DNA of 64,000 nt from an uncultured Hyphomicrobiales bacterium (GTDB lineage Bacteria > Pseudomonadota > Alphaproteobacteria > Rhizobiales > Xanthobacteraceae): positions 1-64,000 of the forward strand of contig CAIRGJ010000049.1 of NCBI GenBank assembly GCA_903878085.1, read 5' to 3'. This document shows positions 17,366 through 25,359 of this stretch, piece after piece; position 1 is the first letter of the stretch; every line of letters starts with the position of its first letter. The position numbers were made by a program, and so were the translations under genes. The notes under the pieces are model-generated. The model did not search any database. It saw only the letters and a program-made list of their open reading frames with translations, and had not been told where the DNA came from.

Positions 17366-18265
17366 GTGATCGATAAGCTCGAATTCCTCCTGGCTTTGTC
17401 CCGGGAACGGCATTTCGGCCGCGCGGCCGAGGCCTGCGGCGTCACCCAGCCGACTTTGTCGGCCGGGGTGAAGCAGCTCGAGGAATCCTTCGGCGTGCTG
17501 CTGGTCAACCGCGGTTCCCGCTTTCAAAGCTTCACGGCGGAAGGCGAGCGCGTGCTCGATTGGGCGCGCCGCATCGTTGGCGATACCCGCTCGATGCGGC
17601 AGGAAGTGCATGCCCTCAAGCACGGCCTCGCCGGCCGGCTGCGGCTCGCCGCGATCCCCACTGCGTTGGCGATGGTGGAAACGCTGACCACGCCATTTCG
17701 GGCGCGGCATCCGGAAGTGCAGTTCACGATCCTGTCGCGCACCTCGATCGAGATTTTGACGCAACTGGACAATCTCGAGATCGACGCCGGTCTCACTTAT
17801 CTCGACAATGAGCCGCTCGGCCGCGTCACCGCGGTGCCGTTGTACAGCGAACGCTACCGCCTGCTGGTCGCCACCGATGCGCCGCTCGGCGACCGGGAGT
17901 CGGTGACCTGGGCTGAAGTGGCGAAAGTGCCGCTCTGCCTGCTGACGCCCGACATGCAGAACCGCCGCATTATCGAACGGCTGCTGCGCGACACCGGCGC
18001 CGATCCAGACATCACACTGGAATCCGATTCGATGATCCTGCTCTATTCACATGTCCGCACCGGGAGATGGGCCAGCGTGATGCCGGCGCGGCTGGCGGCG
18101 ACGCTGGGCCTCACCGACACCAATATTCTGCGCACCATTCCGATCGTCGAGCCGGAAGCCAGCCACACCATCGGATTGGTGGCGCCGGCGCGCGAGCCGA
18201 TGACGCCGTTGACGGCGGCGCTGGTGGCGGAAGCGCGTCGCGTCGCGCCGATGCTCATCGACTAA
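17366..18265 (+). CDS. LysR-family regulator, probable regulator of formate dehydrogenase
   Basis: A 299-aa LTTR. GTG 17366 is chosen because AGGGAG lies 8 bases upstream and the protein then starts VIDKLEFLLALSRERHFGRA, the usual LysR N-terminus. The HTH is AAEACGVTQPTLSAGVKQLE. The co-inducer domain follows from residue 90 (LRLAAIPTALAMVETL). It is divergent from fdhBA and shares with it a palindromic T-N11-A site, so formate-responsive activation of fdhBA is likely. A strong hairpin follows the stop. Confidence 0.85.
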   Translation: MIDKLEFLLALSRERHFGRAAEACGVTQPTLSAGVKQLEESFGVLLVNRGSRFQSFTAEGERVLDWARRIVGDTRSMRQEVHALKHGLAGRLRLAAIPTALAMVETLTTPFRARHPEVQFTILSRTSIEILTQLDNLEIDAGLTYLDNEPLGRVTAVPLYSERYRLLVATDAPLGDRESVTWAEVAKVPLCLLTPDMQNRRIIERLLRDTGADPDITLESDSMILLYSHVRTGRWASVMPARLAATLGLTDTNILRTIPIVEPEASHTIGLVAPAREPMTPLTAALVAEARRVAPMLID

Positions 18266-18267
18266 GC

Positions 18268-18298
18268 TTTCGCCATAGCTCTTCGCTATGGCGAAATT
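18268..18298. terminator. Long hairpin after the LysR gene
   Basis: Perfect 12-bp arms TTTCGCCATAGC (18268-18279) and GCTATGGCGAAA (18285-18296) with a 5-base loop. Only two T follow, so termination is plausible but the T run is weak. It separates the LysR gene from the OFA transporter gene. Confidence 0.6.
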
Positions 18299-18408
18299 CA
18301 AATCTCCTATCGCACGATAGCGATCACGCGATTGATTCTCCCGATTGCTGCCGACACTGTCGCGCACCAATAACGCGCGCAAAAAGGCGCAGGATTCAGG
18401 GGAAGCGC

Positions 18409-20064
18409 ATGACGACAATCGATCAACCGCTGAGCGGCGGTGGCGGACTCGCTGGCATACTCGATCGCGACCACACCATCGCCAAAGCGGGTTTCAATCG
18501 CTGGCTGGTGCCGCCGGCGGCGCTTTGCATTCATCTCTGCATCGGCATGGCTTACGGCTTCAGCGTGTTCTGGCTGCCGCTGTCGCGCGCCATCGGGATG
18601 ACCGCCGCCAAGGCGTGCCCCGATATGACGCTGATGCAGGAGCTTTTCACCACCACCTGCGACTGGCGCATCGCCAGCATGGGCTGGATGTTCACGCTGT
18701 TCTTCGTGTTGCTCGGCGTGTCGGCTGCGATCTGGGGTGGCTGGCTGGAGCGGGTCGGGCCGCGCAAGGCCGGCTTCGTCTCAGCGCTGTGCTGGTCCGG
18801 CGGCCTCATGATCGGCGCCCTCGGTGTCTATGTCCATCAGCTCTGGCTGATGTGGCTGGGCGCCGGCGTAATCGGCGGCATCGGCCTTGGCCTCGGCTAC
18901 ATTTCGCCGGTGTCGACGCTGATCAAATGGTTTCCCGACCACCGCGGCATGGCCACCGGCTTTGCCATCGGCGGCTTCGGCGGCGGCGCCATGATCGGCG
19001 CGCCGCTGGCGAATATCCTGGTCAATACCTTCAAGACTCCGACTTCGGTCGGCGTCTGGGAAACATTTGTCGCCATGGGCGCGATCTATTTCGTGTTCAT
19101 GATGATCGGCGCTTTCGCCTATCGCGTCTCGCCGGCCGGCTGGCAACTGGATGGCTGGAAGGCGCCGGCAAAAGCCAACGCCATGATCTCGCAACATCAC
19201 GTGCATCTGAAAGACGCGCACAAGACGCCGCAGTTCTGGCTGATCTGGTGGGTGCTGTGCCTGAACGTGTCGGCCGGCATCGGCGTCATCGGCATGGCGT
19301 CGCCGATGTTGCAGGAAATCTTCGCCGGCACGCTGATCGGCAAACCCGAACTGAGCTTCACTCAGCTCGCAGCCGATCAACGCGTGCTCATCGCCGGAAT
19401 CGCCGCCGGTTTTGCCGGACTGCTGTCGCTGTTCAACATCGGCGGCCGGGTGTTCTGGGCCTCGCTCTCCGACTTTATCGGCCGCAAGAACACCTACTAC
19501 ACGTTCTTCCTGCTCGGCATCGCGCTGTACGCACTCGGACCGTGGGCTGCCGGCATCCACTCGAAGGCGCTGTTCGTCGCGGCGTTCTGCGTCATCCTGT
19601 CGATGTATGGCGGCGGCTTCGCCACCGTGCCGGCTTATCTCGCCGATATGTTCGGCACGCAGTTCGTCGGCGCCATTCACGGACGATTGCTGACGGCATG
19701 GTCGACGGCCGGCATCATCGGGCCGGTGGTGGTGAACTACATCCGCGAGTTCCAACTGGCCGCCGGCGTGCCGCGCGACCAGCTGTACAACACCACCATG
19801 TACATTCTTGCCGGCATGCTGGTCATTGGCCTGATCTGCAATCACCTGATCAAGCCGGTCAATCCGAAGTGGTACATGGACCCGGCAGAAGTCGCCAGGC
19901 TGCAAGCGGCACACGCCAAAAGCGACGCGGCGATCGTGCATGGCTCATTCGGCATCGGCAAAGGCGGTTTCGACACCAAAGCCGCTTTGTTCTGGGCAGT
20001 GGTCGGAATTCCGTTGGCCTGGGGCGTGTGGAAGACCTTGGAAAGCGCCATCAAGATTCTCTAA
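18409..20064 (+). CDS. MFS transporter of the oxalate/formate antiporter (OFA) family
   Basis: A 551-aa permease with about 12 transmembrane helices. The first helix is CIHLCIGMAYGFSVFWLPLS; the loop 2-3 motif is GGWLERVGPRKAGF, and helix 4-5 includes GLGLGYISPVSTLIKWFPDH, the OFA signature. The second half has SDFIGRKNTYY. It is longer than OxlT (about 420 aa) because of an N-terminal extension, a cysteine-containing loop between helices 1 and 2 (AKACPDMTLMQELFTTTCDW) and a C-terminal extension. ATG 18409 has AGGGGAAG upstream. Its position beside formate dehydrogenase suggests formate or another small carboxylate as substrate. Confidence 0.85.
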   Translation: MTTIDQPLSGGGGLAGILDRDHTIAKAGFNRWLVPPAALCIHLCIGMAYGFSVFWLPLSRAIGMTAAKACPDMTLMQELFTTTCDWRIASMGWMFTLFFVLLGVSAAIWGGWLERVGPRKAGFVSALCWSGGLMIGALGVYVHQLWLMWLGAGVIGGIGLGLGYISPVSTLIKWFPDHRGMATGFAIGGFGGGAMIGAPLANILVNTFKTPTSVGVWETFVAMGAIYFVFMMIGAFAYRVSPAGWQLDGWKAPAKANAMISQHHVHLKDAHKTPQFWLIWWVLCLNVSAGIGVIGMASPMLQEIFAGTLIGKPELSFTQLAADQRVLIAGIAAGFAGLLSLFNIGGRVFWASLSDFIGRKNTYYTFFLLGIALYALGPWAAGIHSKALFVAAFCVILSMYGGGFATVPAYLADMFGTQFVGAIHGRLLTAWSTAGIIGPVVVNYIREFQLAAGVPRDQLYNTTMYILAGMLVIGLICNHLIKPVNPKWYMDPAEVARLQAAHAKSDAAIVHGSFGIGKGGFDTKAALFWAVVGIPLAWGVWKTLESAIKIL

Positions 20065-20083
20065 GGCTTAAAACAAGACGCGG

Positions 20084-20122
20084 CGCGCCGTTTCCCATTG
20101 CGGGAAACGGCGCGTTGCTTTT
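20084..20122 (+). terminator. Terminator after the OFA transporter gene
   Basis: Perfect 13-bp arms at 20084-20096 (CGCGCCGTTTCCC) and 20102-20114 (GGGAAACGGCGCG), loop of 5, followed by TTGCTTTT. Confidence 0.85.
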
Positions 20123-20132
20123 CGGACAACGA

Positions 20133-20420
20133 ATGATGTCGCAGCGGTTTAGTTTCGGGACAGTGCAGGAATCGCGGCGGACCGCGATCTATGTGGTGCG
20201 CCTGATGGACGGCACGGCCGATGAGCTCGAAATCACCGAGATCGCCGAACGAATGCGCGAAAAGCTGGCCGCACGCGGCGAGTTCGCCAGCGAAATCGTC
20301 GTGGTGCAGGGTGCCGCCAAGGAGACGTTGCGGCTGCACGGCACGGCCTATGCGGTGCAGCGCGTGCGCGCTGCCATGTTCAATGCCGCCATTAGCTGGC
20401 GGCCGATCGAACTCGACTGA
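20133..20420 (+). CDS. Conserved small protein, function unknown
   Basis: A 95-aa protein with alternating strands and helices: an N-terminal TAIYVVRLMDGTADELEITE segment, a helix ERMREKLAARGEF and a C-terminal RVRAAMFNAAISWRPIE. Codon use and composition look genuine. No family is recognised. Two ATG codons (20133 and 20136) are possible starts. It lies just after the terminator of the OFA transporter gene and so may have its own promoter. Confidence 0.5.
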   Translation: MMSQRFSFGTVQESRRTAIYVVRLMDGTADELEITEIAERMREKLAARGEFASEIVVVQGAAKETLRLHGTAYAVQRVRAAMFNAAISWRPIELD

Positions 20421-20474
20421 AAAAGACGCTTTGGCTGCGGAACGCCGGATGGCCCTAAGCCGTTAGGGTTTGTC

Positions 20475-20735
20475 ATGATCACGCAGCTCAATCCGCCACT
20501 GCCGCTGGAGACTCCGAAAGGCGTGGGGCTGGCGCATTTCGTCATCGACTACGGCCCGGAAGCCGACCTGGTCTGGGTTGTTTTCATGGACAAAGACGGC
20601 GCCTGCTGGTCGGTGCCGAACCCGGAAATCCGGATGTCGTTCAACTGGACCATGGGCCGGCGCAAGCCCGACCCGGGTGAAGCGGCCAGAGCCGCCGACA
20701 AGGTTCATCGCGCCTATCCGCGCCCTGCCGAGTAA
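20475..20735 (+). CDS. Conserved small protein, function unknown
   Basis: An 86-aa protein starting MITQLNPPLPLETPKG and rich in beta-strand segments (GLAHFVIDYG, LVWVVFMDKDGACWSVPNPE), then a basic proline end. The pattern is that of a small conserved cytosolic protein found in Bradyrhizobium-like genomes; no function can be assigned. Confidence 0.55.
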   Translation: MITQLNPPLPLETPKGVGLAHFVIDYGPEADLVWVVFMDKDGACWSVPNPEIRMSFNWTMGRRKPDPGEAARAADKVHRAYPRPAE

Positions 20736-20740
20736 CCCGC

Positions 20741-20890
20741 ATGGCCGACGCGCACGAGGTCTTCGGATTTAATTGCAGCAAATCCGACGAGGGCGACGGC
20801 GACGATTGGCCGGACTTGCGCAAGCGCATGCTGGCCGCCGACATCGGGGTGATCGGCACGCACACCTGGCGCGGCTGCCGAAAGCGCAGC
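20741..20890 (+). pseudogene. Fragment of a flavodoxin-family NAD(P)H reductase
   Basis: The frame from ATG 20741 encodes FGFNCSKSDEGDGDDWPDLR and then MLAADIGVIGTHTW, which matches the SDEGDGD-W-x-hydrophobic-LAADI-hydrophobic-T-x-x-W block of flavodoxin-like FMN reductases. The expected N-terminal strand and 130 residues of the C-terminus are missing, and the frame becomes meaningless where it runs into the 3' end of ppa. It is a remnant, not a working gene. Confidence 0.55.
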
Positions 20891-20921
20891 AATATCCCGG
20901 GATCGAAGATGGGCGGCAACG

Positions 20922-21467
20922 CTACGCCTTGGCGCTGCCGGCTTTCTTCAAGCGTTCGATGCCTTCCATGATCAGCCGCTCGGCGTCCGCCGCATCGAGC
21001 CATTTCACGATCGTCACCCACTTGCCCTTTTCCAGATCCTTGTAGTGCTGGAAGAAGTGCGCGATCTGCTCGGTCATCACCACCGGCAGATCCTTGTAGC
21101 TGTTCACGCCGGTGTAGAACGGATGCAGCGCGTCGACCGGCACGGCGAGGATCTTCTCGTCCTTGCCGGCTTCATCCTCCATCAACAGTGCGCCGACCGG
21201 ACGGCAGCGGATCACCGCGCCCGGCACCACCGGCACCTGGCTGATCACCAGCACGTCGCAAGGGTCGCCATCTTCCGACAGCGTATGCGGGATGAAGCCG
21301 TAATTGCCGGGATAGAACATCGCGGTGTGCAGAAAGCGGTCGACGAAGATCGCGCCCGACACCTTGTCGAATTCGTATTTGACCGGGACGCCGCCGAGCG
21401 GAATTTCGATGACGGCGTGGACATCCTTCGGCGGATTGCGGCCGGACGGAACGAGTTTGAGGTCCAT
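20922..21467 (-). CDS. ppa: Inorganic pyrophosphatase (family I)
   Basis: A 181-aa soluble PPase, the usual length. It shows IEIPLGGVPVKYEFDK, the FYPGNYGFIPHT active-site block, and the signature DGDPCDVLVI with the three metal-binding Asp. It hydrolyses PPi and drives biosynthesis. ATG 21467 gives the standard N-terminus MDLKLVPSG. It is a monocistronic leftward gene between the GST gene and the flavodoxin remnant. PPi from the ATP-dependent steps of biosynthesis gives no special tie to the oxalate genes. Confidence 0.95.
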   Translation of the reverse strand: MDLKLVPSGRNPPKDVHAVIEIPLGGVPVKYEFDKVSGAIFVDRFLHTAMFYPGNYGFIPHTLSEDGDPCDVLVISQVPVVPGAVIRCRPVGALLMEDEAGKDEKILAVPVDALHPFYTGVNSYKDLPVVMTEQIAHFFQHYKDLEKGKWVTIVKWLDAADAERLIMEGIERLKKAGSAKA

Positions 21468-21576
21468 AGCGGCCGTCCCGGTTGATGGCGCGGCGCTCAG
21501 AGCATTGGCCCGCCCCCGGACTATATCCGGAGACGGGCCAAATCGAAATCGCAGGCGGTTGATCGACGGCTGCGGC

Positions 21577-22263
21577 TTACGCCACCTTCTCCGACAGATG
21601 CCGGAACATGGCCTTCTTGGCTTCGTCGTCGAACTCGGTCTTGAACTTGTGCTTGTCCTTGAGCGCGTTGGCGCGCGCCGCCGCCGGACGTGCGTTGATC
21701 TCATCGACCAGGCGCTTGAGGTTCGGGAACTTGGCCCAGCCGCCTTCGCCGAGCACGGTCGGGATCAGACGCGCCCAGCCCCACAGCGCCATGTCGACGA
21801 TGGTGTAGGTATCGCCGAGCATGTATTTCCGCGTCGCCAGCCGCGCGTCGACGATGCCGAAATGTCGCTGCGCCTCGAACATATAGCGGTTGATGGCGTA
21901 TTCGTTCTTCTCCGGCGCGTAGTTGCGGAAGTGCACCGACTGGCCCGCATAAGGACCAATGCCGGAGGCGACGAACATCAGCCATGAGTACAATTCACCC
22001 TTCGCCTTCGGCGTGTTGGCGGGCATGAACTTGCCGGTCTTCTCGCCGAGATACAGCAGGATCGCGCCCGAATCGAACACGGTGACGTCGCCGTCGACGA
22101 TCGCCGGCACCTTGGCGTTCGGATTGATCGCCAGATAGTCCGGCTTGTGCTGATCGCCCTTGCGGGTGTCGACCGGCATGGCCTCGAATTCCAGCCCGGC
22201 TTCTTCGAGAAACAGCGCAACCTTCATCGGGTTCGGCGCGCCGGAGTAATAGAACTTGAGCAT
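21577..22263 (-). CDS. Glutathione S-transferase family protein
   Basis: A 228-aa GST. The thioredoxin-fold N-terminal domain starts LKFYYSGAPNPMKVALFLEE, continues to NPNAKVPAIVDGD with the cis-Pro, and VFDSGAILLYLGEKTG binds the glutathione gamma-glutamyl group. The helical C-terminal domain has YTIVDMALWGWA, the N-capping box. ATG 22263 has AGGG at the right distance; another ATG 9 bases upstream has it directly abutting. It resembles Nu/YfcG-like or YghU-type bacterial GSTs; substrate unknown. Confidence 0.9.
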   Translation of the reverse strand: MLKFYYSGAPNPMKVALFLEEAGLEFEAMPVDTRKGDQHKPDYLAINPNAKVPAIVDGDVTVFDSGAILLYLGEKTGKFMPANTPKAKGELYSWLMFVASGIGPYAGQSVHFRNYAPEKNEYAINRYMFEAQRHFGIVDARLATRKYMLGDTYTIVDMALWGWARLIPTVLGEGGWAKFPNLKRLVDEINARPAAARANALKDKHKFKTEFDDEAKKAMFRHLSEKVA

Positions 22264-22286
22264 GAGCTTCATCCCTGATTTCGAAA

Positions 22287-22400
22287 TTGTCGTCCCCGCG
22301 AAGGCGGGGACCCATACGCCGCAGCGCTATCGATAGATCACGGAGTATGGGTCCCGGCCCTCCCCCCGATCAAGCCGGGGGTCGGCCGGGACGACAGGCG
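22287..22400. repeat. Intergenic palindromic mosaic element 1
   Basis: Two outward-facing stems, GTCCCCGCG-aag-CGGGGAC at the left end and the CCGGG/CCCGG-rich stem at the right, with the inverted pair GACCCATAC ... GTATGGGTC between them. It fills the gap between fhs and the GST gene. This is a typical dispersed rhizobial intergenic element of the REP/RIME type. Confidence 0.7.
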
Positions 22401-24110
22401 CTAAAACAGCCCGACGATCTTGCCGTCGGCGCCGACGTCGATGCTATCGGCCGACGGCACCTTGGGCAGGCCCGGCATGGTCATGATCTCACCGCAGATC
22501 GCCACCACGAATTCGGCGCCGGCGGAGAGACGGACCTCGCGCACCGGAATATTGAAGCCGGTCGGCGCGCCCTTGGCGTCGGGATTGGTCGAGAACGAAT
22601 ACTGCGTCTTGGCGATGCAGACCGGCAGCTTGCCGAAGCCCATCTCTTCCCAGGTCTTGAGCTGATCCTTGACCGCCTTGTCGGCGGTGGCGTCATCGGC
22701 GCGGTAGATTTCCTTGGCGATGGTGCGGATCTTCTCGAACAAAGGCATCTCGTCGGGATAGAGCAACTTGAGCTTGCCTTTGCTCTCGTCGATGACCTTG
22801 ACCACCGTCTTGGCGACGTCGGCGGCGCCCTCGCCACCCATGGCCCAGTGGTCGGCCATCACGGCTTCGACGCCGAGCGCCTTGCACTTGTCCTTGACCA
22901 GCGCGATTTCCGCGTCGGTATCGGCCGAGAAGCGGTTGATCGAGATCACCGCCGGCAGGCCGAACTTCTTCACGTTCTCGACGTGGCGCTGCAGGTTGGC
23001 CATGCCGGCTTCCAGCGCCTTGAGGTCTTCCTTCTTGAGGTCGTCCTTCTTGACGCCGCCGTGCATCTTCAAAGCGCGGATGGTAGCGACGATGACGACG
23101 CAGGACGGCTCGAGGCCGGCCTTGCGGCATTTGATGTCGAGGAACTTCTCGGCGCCGAGATCCGCGCCGAAGCCGGCTTCGGTGACGACGTAGTCGGCGA
23201 GTTTGAGCGCGGTCGAGGTCGCGACCACCGAGTTGCAGCCATGCGCGATATTGGCGAAGGGGCCGCCGTGGATGAAGGCCGGGGTGCCTTCCAGCGTCTG
23301 CACCAGGTTTGGCGCGATGGCTTCCTTCAACAGCGCGGTCATGGCGCCGTGCGCCTTGATGTCCTTGGCGCGGATCGGCTTACGCTCACGCGTATAGGCG
23401 ACGATGATGTTGCCGAGGCGCTCCTTGAGGTCGTCGAGGTCCTTGGCCAAACAGAAGATCGCCATGACTTCCGACGCCACGGTGATGTCGAAGCCGGCTT
23501 CGCGAGGATAGCCGTTGGCGACGCCGCCGAGCGAGCAGACGATCTCGCGCAGCGCGCGGTCGTTCATGTCCATGACGCGGCGCCAGACGACGCGACGGCT
23601 GTCGATGCCCAGCGCATTGCCCCAGTAGATGTGGTTGTCGATCAGCGCCGACAGAAGATTGTGCGCCGAGGTGATGGCGTGGAAGTCGCCGGTGAAATGG
23701 AGGTTGATGTCCTCCATCGGAATGACCTGGGCGTAGCCGCCGCCGGCGGCGCCACCCTTCATGCCGAACGACGGACCGAGCGACGGTTCGCGCAGGCACA
23801 GCATGGCCTTCTTGCCGATGAAATTGAGCGCGTCGGTGAGGCCGACCGTGGTGGTGGTCTTGCCTTCGCCCGCCGGCGTCGGCGAGATCGCCGTCACCAG
23901 GATGAGCTTGCCGTTCGGCTTGTCCTTGAGCGACTTGACGAAATCCATCGACACCTTGGCCTTGTAGTGGCCATAGGGATCGAGATTCTCCGGCGCGATG
24001 CCGAGCCTTTCCTTGGCGATGTCGAGGATGCGCCGCTTGGTGGCGGTCTGCGAAATTTCGATGTCGGATTTCGGTGACTGGTGCTGCGAGGCGGGCATGG
24101 GTTGATCCAT
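22401..24110 (-). CDS. fhs: Formate--tetrahydrofolate ligase
   Basis: A 569-aa enzyme that makes 10-formyl-THF from formate, THF and ATP in the cytoplasm. The P-loop-like ATP motif is [14 protein letters not shown] near residue 75, followed by [20 protein letters not shown], the family signature, and later [20 protein letters not shown]. Length is normal (555-570 aa). ATG 24110 yields a 25-residue polar leader before the conserved start. It is the last gene of the leftward oxalate/C1 cluster and would channel formate released from formyl-CoA into C1 metabolism. Confidence 0.95.
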   Translation of the reverse strand: MDQPMPASQHQSPKSDIEISQTATKRRILDIAKERLGIAPENLDPYGHYKAKVSMDFVKSLKDKPNGKLILVTAISPTPAGEGKTTTTVGLTDALNFIGKKAMLCLREPSLGPSFGMKGGAAGGGYAQVIPMEDINLHFTGDFHAITSAHNLLSALIDNHIYWGNALGIDSRRVVWRRVMDMNDRALREIVCSLGGVANGYPREAGFDITVASEVMAIFCLAKDLDDLKERLGNIIVAYTRERKPIRAKDIKAHGAMTALLKEAIAPNLVQTLEGTPAFIHGGPFANIAHGCNSVVATSTALKLADYVVTEAGFGADLGAEKFLDIKCRKAGLEPSCVVIVATIRALKMHGGVKKDDLKKEDLKALEAGMANLQRHVENVKKFGLPAVISINRFSADTDAEIALVKDKCKALGVEAVMADHWAMGGEGAADVAKTVVKVIDESKGKLKLLYPDEMPLFEKIRTIAKEIYRADDATADKAVKDQLKTWEEMGFGKLPVCIAKTQYSFSTNPDAKGAPTGFNIPVREVRLSAGAEFVVAICGEIMTMPGLPKVPSADSIDVGADGKIVGLF

Positions 24111-24129
24111 TCAAATGGTAGACGGTGAA

Positions 24130-24271
24130 CCGGCGATTTCTCACTTGTCATCACCGGGCTTGTCCCGGTGATCCCGCTTAGGAAGGCACAGTGCGTCCCT
24201 AAGCGAGATGGCCGGGACATAGGCGTTCGAAGAACGCCGTTCTTCGAACGGCTACGCCCGGCCATGACACC
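24130..24271. repeat. Intergenic palindromic mosaic element 2
   Basis: Contains CACCGGG-cttgt-CCCGGTG, an inverted CTTAGG/CCTAAG pair and a long stem with GCGTTCGAAGAAC / GTTCTTCGAACGG-type arms inside GGCCGGG ... CCCGGCC. It fills the gap between the formyltransferase and fhs genes and resembles element 1 in organisation but not in sequence. Confidence 0.65.
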
Positions 24272-25204
24272 TCAACTAAATTTCGCTCCAACGGTGACGT
24301 TGGCGGACTTCGCCCACTCGCCGGCTTCGATCTTCTTGGCCCCATCGGGCTGCACGCGTGTGACCTTGAAGCGGCCATCGGCGCAGACCACGGTGATGCC
24401 GTCGGCTTCGACCGCGACGATCTCGCCGAGCTTGCCGGCGATGCCCTTGGGGTCCTTGGCCGGCAGCGGCTTGGCGTCGAAAATCTTGACGGTTGCACCA
24501 TTGAGCGTGGTCCAGGCGCCGGGCGCCGGGTTGCAGCCGCGGATCAGGCGGTCGATCTGCTCCCACGGCTTGCCCCAATCGATCTTGGCATTGCCGGGGC
24601 CGCAGCGGCCCTCGTAAGTGGCGAGCGATTCATCCTGCTTGATGCGCGGCGCCTTGCCGGCTTTCACCAGGTCGACCGATTCCATCATTGCCTCGACGCC
24701 TTGCGGGAACAGCCGGTCGAAATAGACGGTGCCGAGCGTGTCGTTCGGGCCGATCGGGGTCTTGCGCGTTGTGAGGACGTCGCCGGTGTCGAGCCCGTTG
24801 TCGGGCCAGAAAATCGACAGACCGGCTTCCTTCTCGCCCTTGATGATCTGCCAGTTGATGGCGGAGGCGCCGCGATAGGCCGGCAGCAGCGACGGGTGAT
24901 ACTGGATCGAGCCGTGGGTCGGCGCGTTGAGAAATTCCTCCGGCACGAACAGCGTGACGAAGGCCATGACCTGGAGGTCGGGCTTGAGCGCCTTGAACTC
25001 GGCCAGCACTTCCGGCGTCTTGTACGAGGCCGGCTGCATCACCTTGAGGCCGGCAGCGAGCGCCGCTTCCTTGAGAGGATCGGCCTTGGCGCCTTCTTTT
25101 TCCGGCGCGACATAGACGGCGACGACGTCTTCGCCACGCTTGAGCAGCGCTTCCAGCACCGCTTTACCGAAAGCCTGCTGGCCGTGGACCACGATACGCA
25201 TCAA
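24272..25204 (-). CDS. 10-formyl-THF hydrolase/dehydrogenase-type formyltransferase
   Basis: A 310-aa formyltransferase-fold protein. The N-terminal Rossmann-like domain starts MRIVVHGQQAFGKAVLEALL; the active site is QYHPSLLPAYRGASAINW with the catalytic His, then SIFWPDNGLDTGD with the catalytic Asp. A C-terminal OB-like domain follows PAPGAWTTLNG. The segment IFWPDNGLDTGD and the TYEGRCG linker resemble the hydrolase domain of ALDH1L-type 10-formyl-THF dehydrogenase more than Fmt. It may release formate from 10-formyl-THF or transfer the formyl group to an unknown acceptor. It sits between frc and fhs, on the same strand. Confidence 0.75.
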   Translation of the reverse strand: MMRIVVHGQQAFGKAVLEALLKRGEDVVAVYVAPEKEGAKADPLKEAALAAGLKVMQPASYKTPEVLAEFKALKPDLQVMAFVTLFVPEEFLNAPTHGSIQYHPSLLPAYRGASAINWQIIKGEKEAGLSIFWPDNGLDTGDVLTTRKTPIGPNDTLGTVYFDRLFPQGVEAMMESVDLVKAGKAPRIKQDESLATYEGRCGPGNAKIDWGKPWEQIDRLIRGCNPAPGAWTTLNGATVKIFDAKPLPAKDPKGIAGKLGEIVAVEADGITVVCADGRFKVTRVQPDGAKKIEAGEWAKSANVTVGAKFS

Positions 25205-25359
25205 TGACTCTCCTCGAATTTATTTCTTACTTGTCCCGGGCGCTGCGCAACGCGAAGCGGTGCGCAGCAGAACCGGGACCGTAACAAGCACCATTTGCGC
25301 GACGGTCTCGGATCAGCGGTGCACCACTTCGTGGCGCACCGCGTCCGGGACAAGAAAAA
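25205..25359. repeat. Intergenic palindromic mosaic element 3
   Basis: An inverted TTGTCCCGG ... CCGGGACAAG pair encloses two GCGCAnC / GnTGCGC stems. It fills the gap between frc and the formyltransferase gene; with elements 1 and 2 it shows that every gap in this part of the cluster carries such an element. Confidence 0.65.

Noticed and set aside
22287-24077. A 596-codon plus-strand frame opposite fhs
   Set aside because: Its translation is Arg/Asp/Val-rich with no family features and is the mirror of the conserved fhs gene.
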